This document shows, piece by piece, positions 55,727 through 64,000 of a stretch of 64,000 nt of DNA; within the stretch, counting starts at the first letter, position 1; each line of letters begins with the position of its first letter. The position numbers and the translations under genes are program-made. The notes beneath the pieces were generated by a model. It was not told where the DNA came from. It did not search any database and saw nothing but the letters and a program-made list of their open reading frames with translations. The stretch covers positions 1-64,000 of the forward strand of contig JAJYDC010000005.1 in NCBI GenBank assembly GCA_021777835.1. Reading direction: 5' to 3'. Source of the DNA: Bacteroidota bacterium (GTDB taxonomy: Bacteria > Bacteroidota > Ignavibacteria > Ignavibacteriales > Ignavibacteriaceae).

Positions 55727-56522
55727 AAACCGAAGTCTCATATTTTCGCTCATTATAATATTTTCAATAATAAATTGGGGAAACAGTATCTATCCTTTTG
55801 GAGGAAATGATTTCCGCAAGATTAATAATGATGCGTTTAGAGTAGGGGAGAAATTAACCTTTGCAGTGAGATATGGATTTGTCACGGCAGGTATTGCAAC
55901 GATGGCAATTCCACGGATTAAAGAAATATCGGGTCGAAAGGTTTACAACATTACTTTTGATGTCAATTCTGTTCCAAGTTTTGATTGGATATACAAAGTA
56001 AGAGATCATTACGAAACCTACTTAGATATGGAAGGGTTATTCCCCTGGCGATTTGAGCAGCATATAAGAGAAGGGAAATTTAGTAGAGACTTCTCTGCAT
56101 TTTTTGATCAAAGGAACGGGAAAGCCAAAACATCCGGGGGAGAGTACAAAATTCCTAAGTATGTAAACGATATTGTTTCAGCGTTTTATTTGGCGAGAAC
56201 ATTTGATTATGACAAACTAAAAGTTAACAGCAGCATTTACCTTCAAAACTTTTATAAAGATTCAGTATATAATCTTGAAGTAAAATATTTGGGTAAGCAG
56301 ACTGTAACCGTAACTGCCGGGACATTTAATTGCATATTAGTTGAGCCAATTGTAAAGAAGGGCGGATTATTTAAGAGTGAAGGAAGTATTTTTGTTTGGT
56401 TAAGTGACGACAACTTGAAAATCCCGGTAAAGGTTAAGACAAAAATATTAATTGGTTCTATAGATGCTGACCTAACCGGGTACGAAGGATTATCCGGACC
56501 GCTTACATCTAAAATAAAATAA
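55719..56522 (+). CDS. DUF3108 exported protein
   Basis: A 267-residue protein with an N-terminal hydrophobic signal (residues about 6-24) and the DUF3108 core: AFRVGEKLTFAVRYGFVTAG, DHYETYLDMEGLFPWRFEQH and GTFNCILVEPIVKKGGLFKS. The family has a lipocalin-like beta-barrel and is of unknown function, usually periplasmic. CGGAGA precedes the ATG at 55719; the longer frame starting at 55662 is inside the upstream gene and has no signal. Confidence 0.83.
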   Translation: MNRNRSLIFSLIIIFSIINWGNSIYPFGGNDFRKINNDAFRVGEKLTFAVRYGFVTAGIATMAIPRIKEISGRKVYNITFDVNSVPSFDWIYKVRDHYETYLDMEGLFPWRFEQHIREGKFSRDFSAFFDQRNGKAKTSGGEYKIPKYVNDIVSAFYLARTFDYDKLKVNSSIYLQNFYKDSVYNLEVKYLGKQTVTVTAGTFNCILVEPIVKKGGLFKSEGSIFVWLSDDNLKIPVKVKTKILIGSIDADLTGYEGLSGPLTSKIK

Positions 56523-56586
56523 CTAAAGAAAATTCCGGCAGGAAGAATACCGGATTATTACAGAAAATATTTCATATATAGATTTT

Positions 56587-57567
56587 ATGGATAATCTTAA
56601 TACAAACCCAAATCAAGATAATTTGCAGGATGATAATAATCTGAATAATGAAAATCAGAGAGATAATTTTCCAGGGAATCATATACAGCCCAGGATATCG
56701 CCAATAGCTGCAGCATTCATAGGTTTATTCGGCGGCTTTTTCCTATATCAGCTAGTCGGAGGGTTACTAACGCTAGCTGTATTTGGTTTTGATCTGAAGA
56801 ATGCTCCGGTGCAAAGCGTTAGGTTAATGACGATGGCGGGGCAAATATTATTTATTTTGCTGCCTGCCCTAGTATTTGCAAAATGGTTTTATGAAGATGT
56901 AACTGACATAATAAGATTTAAGTTGCCCCGCTGGGAAGAAATTCTTTTATTCACATTAGGAATTGTCATTTTAACTCCGATGCTGCAGTATTATTTATCG
57001 ATACAAAATTATTTTATAAATCAATGGGCTTTGCATTCAACATTTATAAGTTCGATAAAACTTTCGCTTGATAAGCTAAACGATATGGTAGAGAAGACAT
57101 ACGGTAATTTACTTACAGTGCACACAATTTCAGGCGGAATTCTGGTTATTATAGTAGTTGCTATAGTGCCGGCAATCTGTGAAGAGGTAATGTTCAGGGG
57201 TTTTATTCAACGGAGTTTTGAATTTAAGCTTAAACCATTTTGGGCAGCGATTATTACGGCAATATTTTTTGGGATATACCATTTCAATCCATACGGTTTA
57301 CTACCATTAATTGGTCTTGGATTTTATTTTGGTTATGCAGCATACATGAGCAACTCCATAGCAGTACCAATGTCGCTGCATTTTTTTAATAATTTCACGG
57401 CGGTAGTATTCTACTTCATTTTTGGGCAAGATGATTCTTTAAATAGTACGATAGATAAGAATTTTGATTTGAATTCGTCTATATTGATACTTATTTCGTT
57501 AATGTTTCTTTTCGGTGTTGTAATATTTTTGATAAATAAGTATTATGCAAAAGCAAAAAGCGCATAG
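56587..57567 (+). CDS. CPBP-family intramembrane metalloprotease
   Basis: A 326-residue protein with an Asn/Asp-rich N-terminal tail and about eight membrane segments. The CPBP (Abi/CAAX) motifs are intact: EEVMFRGFIQRSF (EExxxR, about residue 199), FFGIYHFNP (FxxxH) and HFFNN. These cleave membrane-embedded proteins; roles include protein maturation and, in some cases, bacteriocin immunity. Substrate unknown. Confidence 0.88.
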   Translation: MDNLNTNPNQDNLQDDNNLNNENQRDNFPGNHIQPRISPIAAAFIGLFGGFFLYQLVGGLLTLAVFGFDLKNAPVQSVRLMTMAGQILFILLPALVFAKWFYEDVTDIIRFKLPRWEEILLFTLGIVILTPMLQYYLSIQNYFINQWALHSTFISSIKLSLDKLNDMVEKTYGNLLTVHTISGGILVIIVVAIVPAICEEVMFRGFIQRSFEFKLKPFWAAIITAIFFGIYHFNPYGLLPLIGLGFYFGYAAYMSNSIAVPMSLHFFNNFTAVVFYFIFGQDDSLNSTIDKNFDLNSSILILISLMFLFGVVIFLINKYYAKAKSA

Positions 57568-57575
57568 GAGGTCTT

Positions 57576-57920
57576 ATGTTAGTATGTCCAAACTGTAATT
57601 ATGAATATACGGAAGGGGTTACGATTTGCCCTGATTGCGGAACAAATTTGATTGAAGAAAAATCATTCGTCAAACCAGAAGAATGGACTGAGCAGAATTG
57701 GGAAGTTGTATTTACTTCGAATCTAGAATATGAAGTTGAAATGATGAAAGATAATTTAGAGGGAGCGGGCATTCATTCAGCGATACTTTCACAAGCGGAC
57801 AGGAATTTTCCTGCACCGGGTGATCTAACAGTTGTAAAACTTCTTGTTCCCAAGAATGAAGTACGGGCAGCCTTAAATTTTATAGAACAGATTAAAAATA
57901 GCCCAGATGAACAGGTATAG
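57576..57920 (+). CDS. Zinc-ribbon plus DUF2007 protein
   Basis: A 114-residue protein: an N-terminal zinc ribbon (CPNC and CPDCGTNL, two CxxC pairs, residues 4-25) and a DUF2007 domain (WEVVFTSNLEYEVEMMKDNL, LLVPKNEVRAALNFIEQ). DUF2007 folds like a PII-type signal domain and is presumed to bind a ligand or partner. GGAGGT gives a strong ribosome site. It lies 8 bp after the protease and 8 bp before cdsA. Confidence 0.82.
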   Translation: MLVCPNCNYEYTEGVTICPDCGTNLIEEKSFVKPEEWTEQNWEVVFTSNLEYEVEMMKDNLEGAGIHSAILSQADRNFPAPGDLTVVKLLVPKNEVRAALNFIEQIKNSPDEQV

Positions 57921-57928
57921 TAACCGTC

Positions 57929-58750
57929 ATGGCTTTGAATAATACAACACAAAGGGTATTGGTAGCAATTGCTGCCATTCCAATTATACTAGCGGCATGT
58001 TATTTCGGGAACTTATTTTTTTTCTTTTTTATTCTAGCAATTGCATTGGCTGCATATTATGAATTTTACTCCTTTGCATCAAATAAAAATTCACGCGTAA
58101 ATATTTGGCTGGGCGAACTCTTAATAACTGCGCTATTAATAAATGAGTATACTCAGCTAATTGATTACCAGTCGCTCATAATTATAATAGTCGTATTAAT
58201 TTCTTTGGCGGAGCTTTTCCGTAATAACGGCTCGGCAATTATAAATATTGGTTCAACTTTACTTGGGGTATTTTATATCGGCATATTTTCATCGTCGATA
58301 ATCGGAATAAGAGAATTTTATTCTGAAAGCGGGAGATATTATTACGGTGGATATTTGATCATCTCAATAATAATAACAATATGGGTTTGCGATTCAGCAG
58401 CATTTTATGCAGGGACAGCATTTGGTAAGCACAAACTTTTTCCGAGGGTAAGTCCAAAGAAAAGTTGGGAAGGAGCAATTTTTGGCTTTATATTCTCTAT
58501 AATTTCAATGATTATAATACATGGAATCTTCCTAAGTTTTATACCATTAACTGAAGCTTTAATCATAGGAATTATTATCGGAGCGATAGGACAAATTGGA
58601 GACTTAGTAGAGTCTCTTTTTAAGCGTGATGCAGGGGTGAAGGATTCGTCAAACATAATCCCGGGACACGGCGGGATATTTGATAGATTTGATTCACTTA
58701 TTTTTGCGTCACCGGTAATTCTTTTAATTTTAAAATATTATGGGAACTAG
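57929..58750 (+). CDS. cdsA: Phosphatidate cytidylyltransferase (CDP-diglyceride synthase)
   Basis: A 273-residue multi-spanning protein with the CTP_transf_1 signature near its C-terminus, SSNIIPGHGGIFDRFDSLIF, preceded by the PRVSPKKSWEGAIFG and IGDLVESLFKRDAGVKD blocks. It makes CDP-diacylglycerol from phosphatidate and CTP in the inner membrane, the branch point of phospholipid synthesis. Confidence 0.96.
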   Translation: MALNNTTQRVLVAIAAIPIILAACYFGNLFFFFFILAIALAAYYEFYSFASNKNSRVNIWLGELLITALLINEYTQLIDYQSLIIIIVVLISLAELFRNNGSAIINIGSTLLGVFYIGIFSSSIIGIREFYSESGRYYYGGYLIISIIITIWVCDSAAFYAGTAFGKHKLFPRVSPKKSWEGAIFGFIFSIISMIIIHGIFLSFIPLTEALIIGIIIGAIGQIGDLVESLFKRDAGVKDSSNIIPGHGGIFDRFDSLIFASPVILLILKYYGN

Positions 58751-58758
58751 AACTTATT

Positions 58759-60060
58759 GTGATAAATAATAAAGAAAAGATAAATTTAATTACGCTAGGC
58801 TGCTCGAAGAATACAGTGGACTCAGAGAGATTATTAAACCAGCTTCGGGCAAATAATCTTAAATTGGAAGAAGATCCTAACAATGCAGATACCATAATAA
58901 TCAACACCTGTGGATTTATTGAAGCTGCCAAAAAGGAATCGATAGATACTATTTTAAATGCAGTTGCGTTAAAGAACGAGGGGAAAATTAGAAAAGTCAT
59001 TGTTGCAGGTTGTTTGTCGGAGCGTTATAAAGATGAATTGATGAAAGAAATACCAGAAGTAGACGCATATTTTGGTACCGAAAATTATGAAGCAATTTTA
59101 AAGGAATTAGGCGGCGAGCTGAAATATAATTTACTAGGAGAGAGATTATTAACAACACCGTCGCATACTGCATATCTAAAAATATCAGAAGGATGTGATC
59201 ATCCGTGTTCTTTCTGTGCAATTCCTATAATGCGAGGGAATCATAAATCAAAACCAATTGAAGAACTGTTGAATGAGGCGGAGTTTTTAACTAAAAATGG
59301 TGCTAAAGAAATTGTAATTATCGCGCAAGACACAACAGATTATGGAAAGGATATATACGGACAACGGTCTTTGACGTCATTACTAAGAAAGTTAACGTCT
59401 ATAGAGGGGATTGAATGGGTGCGATTAATGTATGCATACCCATCCCATTTTCCGGTTGATGTAATTGAAGAAATGGCTGCTAATCCAAAGATATGCAAGT
59501 ATATTGATTTGCCGCTGCAACACATTTCTGATAATGTTCTAAAATCTATGAGAAGAGGAGTAACAAGCAAAGTTACAAAAGAGCTTCTTGCCAAGCTTCG
59601 TGAAAGAATACCTGATATTACAATAAGGACTACGTTTATAGTAGGTTATCCAAACGAAACGGAGAAGGACTTTGAAGAACTTTGCGAATTTGTAAAGGAT
59701 ATTAAATTTGACCGCATTGGAGTATTTCCATTTTCAGTAGAAGAAAACACTTCAAGCTTTATACTAGGGGATCAGGTACCCGATAAGGAAAAGCAAAGGC
59801 GAAAGGACAAATTGATGGAAATACAAAAGGAAATATCCCTTGAAAAGAATAAATCATTTGTGGGCAAGAAGTTGAAAGTTTTAATTGAGGGAATGGAAGG
59901 GGAGTATTATGTCGGTCGCACTTATCGAGATGCCCCGGAAGTTGACGGAGAAATATTAATACCATTAAACGGTAAAAAGATTAAATTAGGAAAGTTTTAT
60001 TCAATTGAGGTTTTTAATTATAATGAGTATGATCTTTTTGGGAAATTTACTGAGAAGTAA
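58759..60060 (+). CDS. rimO: Ribosomal protein S12 methylthiotransferase RimO
   Basis: A 433-residue methylthiotransferase. The UPF0004 part starts LITLGCSKNTVDSERLL with the RimO-type GCSKN; further cluster cysteines lie in INTCGF and GCLSER. The radical SAM cluster is GCDHPCSFCAIP (about residue 145), and a TRAM domain ends the protein. It methylthiolates Asp88 of S12. Start GTG at 58759, 8 bp after cdsA. Confidence 0.95.
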   Translation: MINNKEKINLITLGCSKNTVDSERLLNQLRANNLKLEEDPNNADTIIINTCGFIEAAKKESIDTILNAVALKNEGKIRKVIVAGCLSERYKDELMKEIPEVDAYFGTENYEAILKELGGELKYNLLGERLLTTPSHTAYLKISEGCDHPCSFCAIPIMRGNHKSKPIEELLNEAEFLTKNGAKEIVIIAQDTTDYGKDIYGQRSLTSLLRKLTSIEGIEWVRLMYAYPSHFPVDVIEEMAANPKICKYIDLPLQHISDNVLKSMRRGVTSKVTKELLAKLRERIPDITIRTTFIVGYPNETEKDFEELCEFVKDIKFDRIGVFPFSVEENTSSFILGDQVPDKEKQRRKDKLMEIQKEISLEKNKSFVGKKLKVLIEGMEGEYYVGRTYRDAPEVDGEILIPLNGKKIKLGKFYSIEVFNYNEYDLFGKFTEK

Positions 60061-60071
60061 GAGGTTAAAAT

Positions 60072-61355
60072 ATGAAGATTATATTTTTACTGTTATTAAC
60101 TATAGTGGGGTTTAATTTTGCAAATGCTCAAATAGAAAATGCCACGGAGCAAAATGATTTTAACAACAGTCCAAAGTTTTATGAAGATCTGCTGAATTTT
60201 TCGTCGGGTAAGGAAAACAAAACACGAGTTGATGTCTTTATTCAAGTGCCTTATACTACAGTACAATTTGTAAAAAACGATTCAGGATTTGCGGGAAGCT
60301 ACTCAGTCACAGTCTCAGTGTTTGATAAGGATAAAGAAAAGTTAATTGAAGAAAAAACGTGGAGTGACAAGATCTTTGTTAATAAATTTGATCAGACAAT
60401 TTCCAAGAACATATATAGCTTAAACCTTAAATCATTTTATCTTGCACCTGGTAAATATTTTGTCCGAACAGCTGTAGATGATATAGAATCTAAAGCAGAA
60501 TTTCCAATTGAAATATATTTTAACGTAAGAGACCTATCAACCAAGCCTATTTCCATAAGCGATATCATGATCCTTGAAAAAAGGATGGAAGAGCACAGCA
60601 TAAATAAAATTATACCTAATGTCTCAGGGAATGTCGCTTCTCTTGTAAATGGCTTACCAGTTTTCTATGAAATTTATTCAAATGCACCGCAGAAAATAAA
60701 TATAAAATACAGTATTCTAGATAAAAGATTAAAATCTATCTTTAAGGAAAATCAAACTCAATTAGTTGATTCAGGCAAAACCCAGATATTCTATACGTTA
60801 AAGGATAGCAGTTTTAGCTTAGGATTGTATAACCTGCGGGTAGAAATTATGAATGGCGACGATAAGAAACTTGTTTCAATTCAGCGACCATTCTTTTCTC
60901 ACTGGGTGGGTCTACCTACGAATGCTGCGGATCTTGATAAAGTAATTGAACAACTCATTTATATTGCCTCATCCTCACAAATAAGTTTCATAAAAAAGGG
61001 TAAGACAAAGGAAGAGAAGTTAAAACGATTCCAAGATTTTTGGCAATCAGTTTATAATGCTCCGAAGATAGAGGATAATCCTGTATTTAGCGAGTATTAT
61101 AGGAGGGTAGCATACGCTGATGATCATTTTTCACAATACTTTTCGGGTTGGAATTCGGACAGAGGAATGGTATTTATCCTTTTAGGTCCACCTGATAACG
61201 TTGACAGGCATCCTTTTGATATTGATGCAAAGCCGTATGAAGTTTGGCAATATTATAATTTAAATGTAAGTCTTGTCTTTGTCGATCGTACCGGTTTCGG
61301 CGATTACAGATTGATAACTCCGCTGACAGGTGATCTCTACCGTTTTAGAAGATAA
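60072..61355 (+). CDS. GWxTD domain-containing exported protein, second copy
   Basis: A 427-residue protein with a signal peptide (FLLLLTIVGFNFANAQ, residues 4-19). The C-terminal GWxTD-type motif is altered: GWNSDRGMV (Ser in place of Thr), followed by LGPPDNVDRHPFDIDAKPYE and YRLITP. The layout and size follow the protein at 14836. It begins 11 bp after rimO. Function unknown. Confidence 0.83.
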   Translation: MKIIFLLLLTIVGFNFANAQIENATEQNDFNNSPKFYEDLLNFSSGKENKTRVDVFIQVPYTTVQFVKNDSGFAGSYSVTVSVFDKDKEKLIEEKTWSDKIFVNKFDQTISKNIYSLNLKSFYLAPGKYFVRTAVDDIESKAEFPIEIYFNVRDLSTKPISISDIMILEKRMEEHSINKIIPNVSGNVASLVNGLPVFYEIYSNAPQKINIKYSILDKRLKSIFKENQTQLVDSGKTQIFYTLKDSSFSLGLYNLRVEIMNGDDKKLVSIQRPFFSHWVGLPTNAADLDKVIEQLIYIASSSQISFIKKGKTKEEKLKRFQDFWQSVYNAPKIEDNPVFSEYYRRVAYADDHFSQYFSGWNSDRGMVFILLGPPDNVDRHPFDIDAKPYEVWQYYNLNVSLVFVDRTGFGDYRLITPLTGDLYRFRR

Positions 61356-61415
61356 TATATAAAGAAATTTCTCAACGAATAATATAAATCTCTATTAAGC
61401 TCAATATTAATTATT

Positions 61416-62381
61416 ATGGTCTTAACTGTAACACTAAACCCGCTTTTAGAACGTCGATATAGTTATAAGAATGTCACCTTCAATGCTGAAAACCGTGATG
61501 GGAGTTTAGCTATGAAGGCAGGAGGCAAAGGTATTAATGTTAGTCGTCAGTTGAATAATCTAAGCATTGAAAATATTGGATTAACATTCCTTGGAGGTTC
61601 AAACGGTAAACTGCTCAAGGAGATACTAGTAAAAGAAAACATTAAAATAAGTTCTATAAGAACCGAAAATAATACGCGTGATGCCAGCATAATTATAGAT
61701 GAATCATCAAAAAGTATTTCAACATTTTTCAGTTTAAACTCTAAGATAACATCAATTGAAGTAGAAGAGTTCAAATTAAAAATGGATAAGATGATTCAGA
61801 ATTGTGAAATAGTTGTTTTTTCAGGCAGTTCGCCATGCGAGGAAGCAGATTCGATCTTTCCATTTGGGATTGAAATAGCTAATCGATATGATAAAATTTC
61901 CATATTAGACACATACGGAAGGCATTTTAATACCTGTATAGAATCTAAGCCAACGATTATACATAATAATATTTCTGAGGTGGAAAAATCATATAGCATT
62001 AGTATAAAGGACGAGAATGATAAAATAGATTTATTAAATAAATTTTATCAGAATCAAATAAAACAAGTATACTTAACCGATGGGGGAAATGAAATTAGTG
62101 CCTCAAACTTTGATTTCCATTTCAAAGCTACTCCTCCAAGAATTCAGCCTGTTGATCCAACAGGAAGCGGGGATGCTTTTGTTGCAGGTGTAATATACGG
62201 GTTAACTCATGATCTAACATTTGAAGATACATTTCAAACAGCTGTATCTCTTGGATCCTTAAATGCAAACCGATTTGAAGTTTGCACTGTTTCACTTGCA
62301 GAAGTTGAACGGCAAAAAACTAATGTTATAATTCAACCAATCGGCAAAAGAATGAAAACCTTAGATGTATCGCCTAATTAG
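61416..62381 (+). CDS. PfkB-family sugar kinase, 1-phosphofructokinase type
   Basis: A 321-residue ribokinase-fold protein. MVLTVTLNPLLERRYSY and GGKGINVSRQL (about residue 36) match the 1-phosphofructokinase/tagatose-6-phosphate kinase group; the catalytic base and anion hole are in PTGSGDAFVAG (about residue 247). It phosphorylates a sugar phosphate with ATP. No PTS gene is adjacent, so the exact substrate is open. It overlaps the next gene by 17 bp. Confidence 0.85.
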   Translation: MVLTVTLNPLLERRYSYKNVTFNAENRDGSLAMKAGGKGINVSRQLNNLSIENIGLTFLGGSNGKLLKEILVKENIKISSIRTENNTRDASIIIDESSKSISTFFSLNSKITSIEVEEFKLKMDKMIQNCEIVVFSGSSPCEEADSIFPFGIEIANRYDKISILDTYGRHFNTCIESKPTIIHNNISEVEKSYSISIKDENDKIDLLNKFYQNQIKQVYLTDGGNEISASNFDFHFKATPPRIQPVDPTGSGDAFVAGVIYGLTHDLTFEDTFQTAVSLGSLNANRFEVCTVSLAEVERQKTNVIIQPIGKRMKTLDVSPN

Positions 62382-64000
62382 TTTTTCCCTGCTGTTTCTC
62401 ACTACTCTATCCATTACCTATCCTCAAACAGTTGAATCTATTCAAGTAATTGAGAACCATGTATTTTCACAGGATAATATACTGAGCTGGTGTGCTGTAA
62501 GTAAAGGGACCAAAGAATTCCCAGGGATGCTTGACTCGATAAAAACTCGTCTTGCGCTGCATTTTGGAGCTGAAGGTTATTTTCATGCAGAGTTTAAGGG
62601 ATCAAAAGTAGAATTGTCGCCTGATTCCCAGCAAGTTAAATTGATAATTAAAATAGACGAAGGTGAACCAACCTATGTAAAGAAAATATTCTTTACCGGC
62701 TTAGATACTGCTTTAGATAACAATATTATTGGTTCATTCGATTTTCTTAAAAATCGAGTTTATAGCAAATCAGGCCTTGAGAATAATATTTCATCAACGT
62801 TAAAATATTTTCAGAACAATGGTTATCCATTTGCTAAAATTGAAATTCCTTCAATATATTTTTATTCTGATACAGCAAAGAAGGATTATTTTGCAGATAT
62901 TTATGTTAAAATAGACAAGGAGCGTTATTGTAAGATTGACAAGGTTGAAATTGCCGGAAATAATAAAACTAAAGATTACGTAATTCAAAGAGAATTACGT
63001 TTAAAACCCGGAGAGGCGTATTCTCAGAAAGTTATAGATGATATACCTAATCGCTTAAATCGTCTTGGTTTTTTTGAACCAGTCAGTGCTCCTAAATATT
63101 TTGTAGATTCTAAGAACGAAGGAATCCTTAGAATTGAAATTAAAGAAAAGGAGACAAATAATTTTGACGGCATTATCGGATATATTCCTTCAAATAGTTC
63201 TAATCAAAGCGGATATTTGACCGGGCTTGTTGATGTAAGTTTAAGTAATCTTTTCGGCACAGGTAGAGCTGCAGCAATACACTGGCAGCAGTATAATCGC
63301 TCGTCGCAGGATTTGCAGTTAAAATATCTTGAACCCTGGTTATTTGGATATCCATTTAACTTAAACCTTAGTTTATTCCAAAGGCAGCAAGACAGTACGT
63401 ACGTACAAAGAACTATTGAAGCTTCCTTAGAATATTTAGCAACAGAAGAAGCATCCGCTTCAATTTTCATTTCCACAGATGCTGTAATTCCGACCGATAA
63501 TGGGAACCAGATATTCACGGTATATAATTCAAGCTCAGTAACAACGGGTTTGAATATAAAAGTTGATACCCGTGATGATCCTTATGCCCCAACAAAGGGA
63601 GTCTTATTTTTAAGTTCATATTCTTTAAGCAAGAAGACTATATCCGGACCGGTTCAATTTTTCACACCAGATCTTGCAACTAACATTAATTTACAAAGAC
63701 TGACTATTGACATTGACGGATTTTATGAATTATTTAGCCGCCAAGTTATAGCATTGGGGTTACACGGAAGAGAATTACGCGGGCCTTTCTTTGAGAACAG
63801 TGATTTGTTCAGGCTAGGGGGCGCAAACACGCTTCGCGGTTATAGTGAAAGTCAGTTTCTTGGAAATCGTGTAATGTGGACAAATTTAGAATACCGGTCT
63901 CTGCTTACAAAGCGTTCCTTTGTATTCTTATTTTTAGATACCGGTTATTATTTGCGGAATGCAGATCCTTCAAGAAATATCTTAAAATCTGAGGGGTTTA
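62365..64000 (+). CDS. Omp85-family outer membrane protein (BamA/TamA-like), 3' end outside window
   Basis: The frame from ATG 62365 stays open to the window edge, giving 545 residues. A short signal peptide (residues 3-21, ending TYPQ) precedes three POTRA-like repeats (about 22-95, 96-190, 191-260, e.g. VYSKSGLENNISSTLKYFQN and CKIDKVEIAGNNKTKDYVIQ), then the start of a surface-antigen beta-barrel with the conserved GGANTLRGYSESQF loop (RGYSE at about residue 492). Omp85 proteins insert or translocate outer membrane proteins; three POTRAs favour a TamA-like over a five-POTRA BamA. The start overlaps the kinase gene by 17 bp. Confidence 0.85.
   Translation, partial: MYRLISFSLLFLTTLSITYPQTVESIQVIENHVFSQDNILSWCAVSKGTKEFPGMLDSIKTRLALHFGAEGYFHAEFKGSKVELSPDSQQVKLIIKIDEGEPTYVKKIFFTGLDTALDNNIIGSFDFLKNRVYSKSGLENNISSTLKYFQNNGYPFAKIEIPSIYFYSDTAKKDYFADIYVKIDKERYCKIDKVEIAGNNKTKDYVIQRELRLKPGEAYSQKVIDDIPNRLNRLGFFEPVSAPKYFVDSKNEGILRIEIKEKETNNFDGIIGYIPSNSSNQSGYLTGLVDVSLSNLFGTGRAAAIHWQQYNRSSQDLQLKYLEPWLFGYPFNLNLSLFQRQQDSTYVQRTIEASLEYLATEEASASIFISTDAVIPTDNGNQIFTVYNSSSVTTGLNIKVDTRDDPYAPTKGVLFLSSYSLSKKTISGPVQFFTPDLATNINLQRLTIDIDGFYELFSRQVIALGLHGRELRGPFFENSDLFRLGGANTLRGYSESQFLGNRVMWTNLEYRSLLTKRSFVFLFLDTGYYLRNADPSRNILKSEGF

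Overview
The window is about 64 kb of low-GC bacterial chromosome, most likely from the Ignavibacteria/Chlorobi side of the Bacteroidota (FCB) group. The lineage call is inference from gene families: two GWxTD-domain proteins, a DUF2723 membrane protein, DUF3108 and LptE-like envelope proteins, a futalosine-pathway-like (MqnA-like) protein, and two large exported proteins with a type IX secretion C-terminal sorting domain. No rRNA, tRNA, CRISPR array or intact transposase was seen.

Layout. 1-282 (-) is the start of a lipoprotein gene that leaves the window. 415-30212 (+) is almost all housekeeping: glnE, a DUF2723 protein, a thioesterase, a flippase, dut, dnaE, an enoyl-ACP reductase, thioredoxin, serA, a GWxTD protein, lipid A-type acyltransferase, a family 9 glycosyltransferase, a YrdC/Sua5 protein, an M23 peptidase and bactofilin. 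A partial F-type ATP synthase operon follows (atpZ, an atpI-like gene, then atpB-E-F-H-A-G; beta and epsilon are missing), then the translation cluster ffh-rpsP-khpA-rimM-trmD-rplS. 30350-34995 (-) is a short metabolic group: adenosine deaminase, a small unknown protein, urocanate hydratase and a second SerA-like dehydrogenase.

34996-44570 is the most unusual part. Two tandem paralogues of about 1130-1140 residues (36018 and 41071) each have a signal peptide, Ig-like segments and a near-identical C-terminal sorting domain. Each sits behind a long non-coding upstream region. The duplication appears to include much more than the coding sequence: an 11-bp tandem array of the same unit (35270-35344 and 39754-39808), a conserved TATAAT-containing stretch, a leader of about 230 nt carrying a small upstream ORF with its own strong ribosome binding site, and a GC-rich terminator. 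The second copy has an extra ~600 bp in its upstream region, holding two orphan start-site copies and some possible RNA structure.

44756-64000 (+) is mainly cell envelope: a TPR lipoprotein, DUF3467, miaB, a SPOR protein, an MBL-fold hydrolase, a sigma-54 activator without receiver domain, LptE-like lipoprotein, a processive-type family 2 glycosyltransferase, a TPR protein, a 3-methyladenine glycosylase, a family 9 glycosyltransferase, DUF3108, a CPBP protease, a zinc-ribbon DUF2007 protein, cdsA, rimO, a second GWxTD protein, a PfkB-type kinase, and the start of an Omp85 (BamA/TamA-like) gene that runs off the end. The intergenic spaces at 47.9-48.0 and 50.8-51.2 kb are littered with REP-like palindromes of at least three core sequences.

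All functional names rest on motifs and remembered family architecture; no database search was run.
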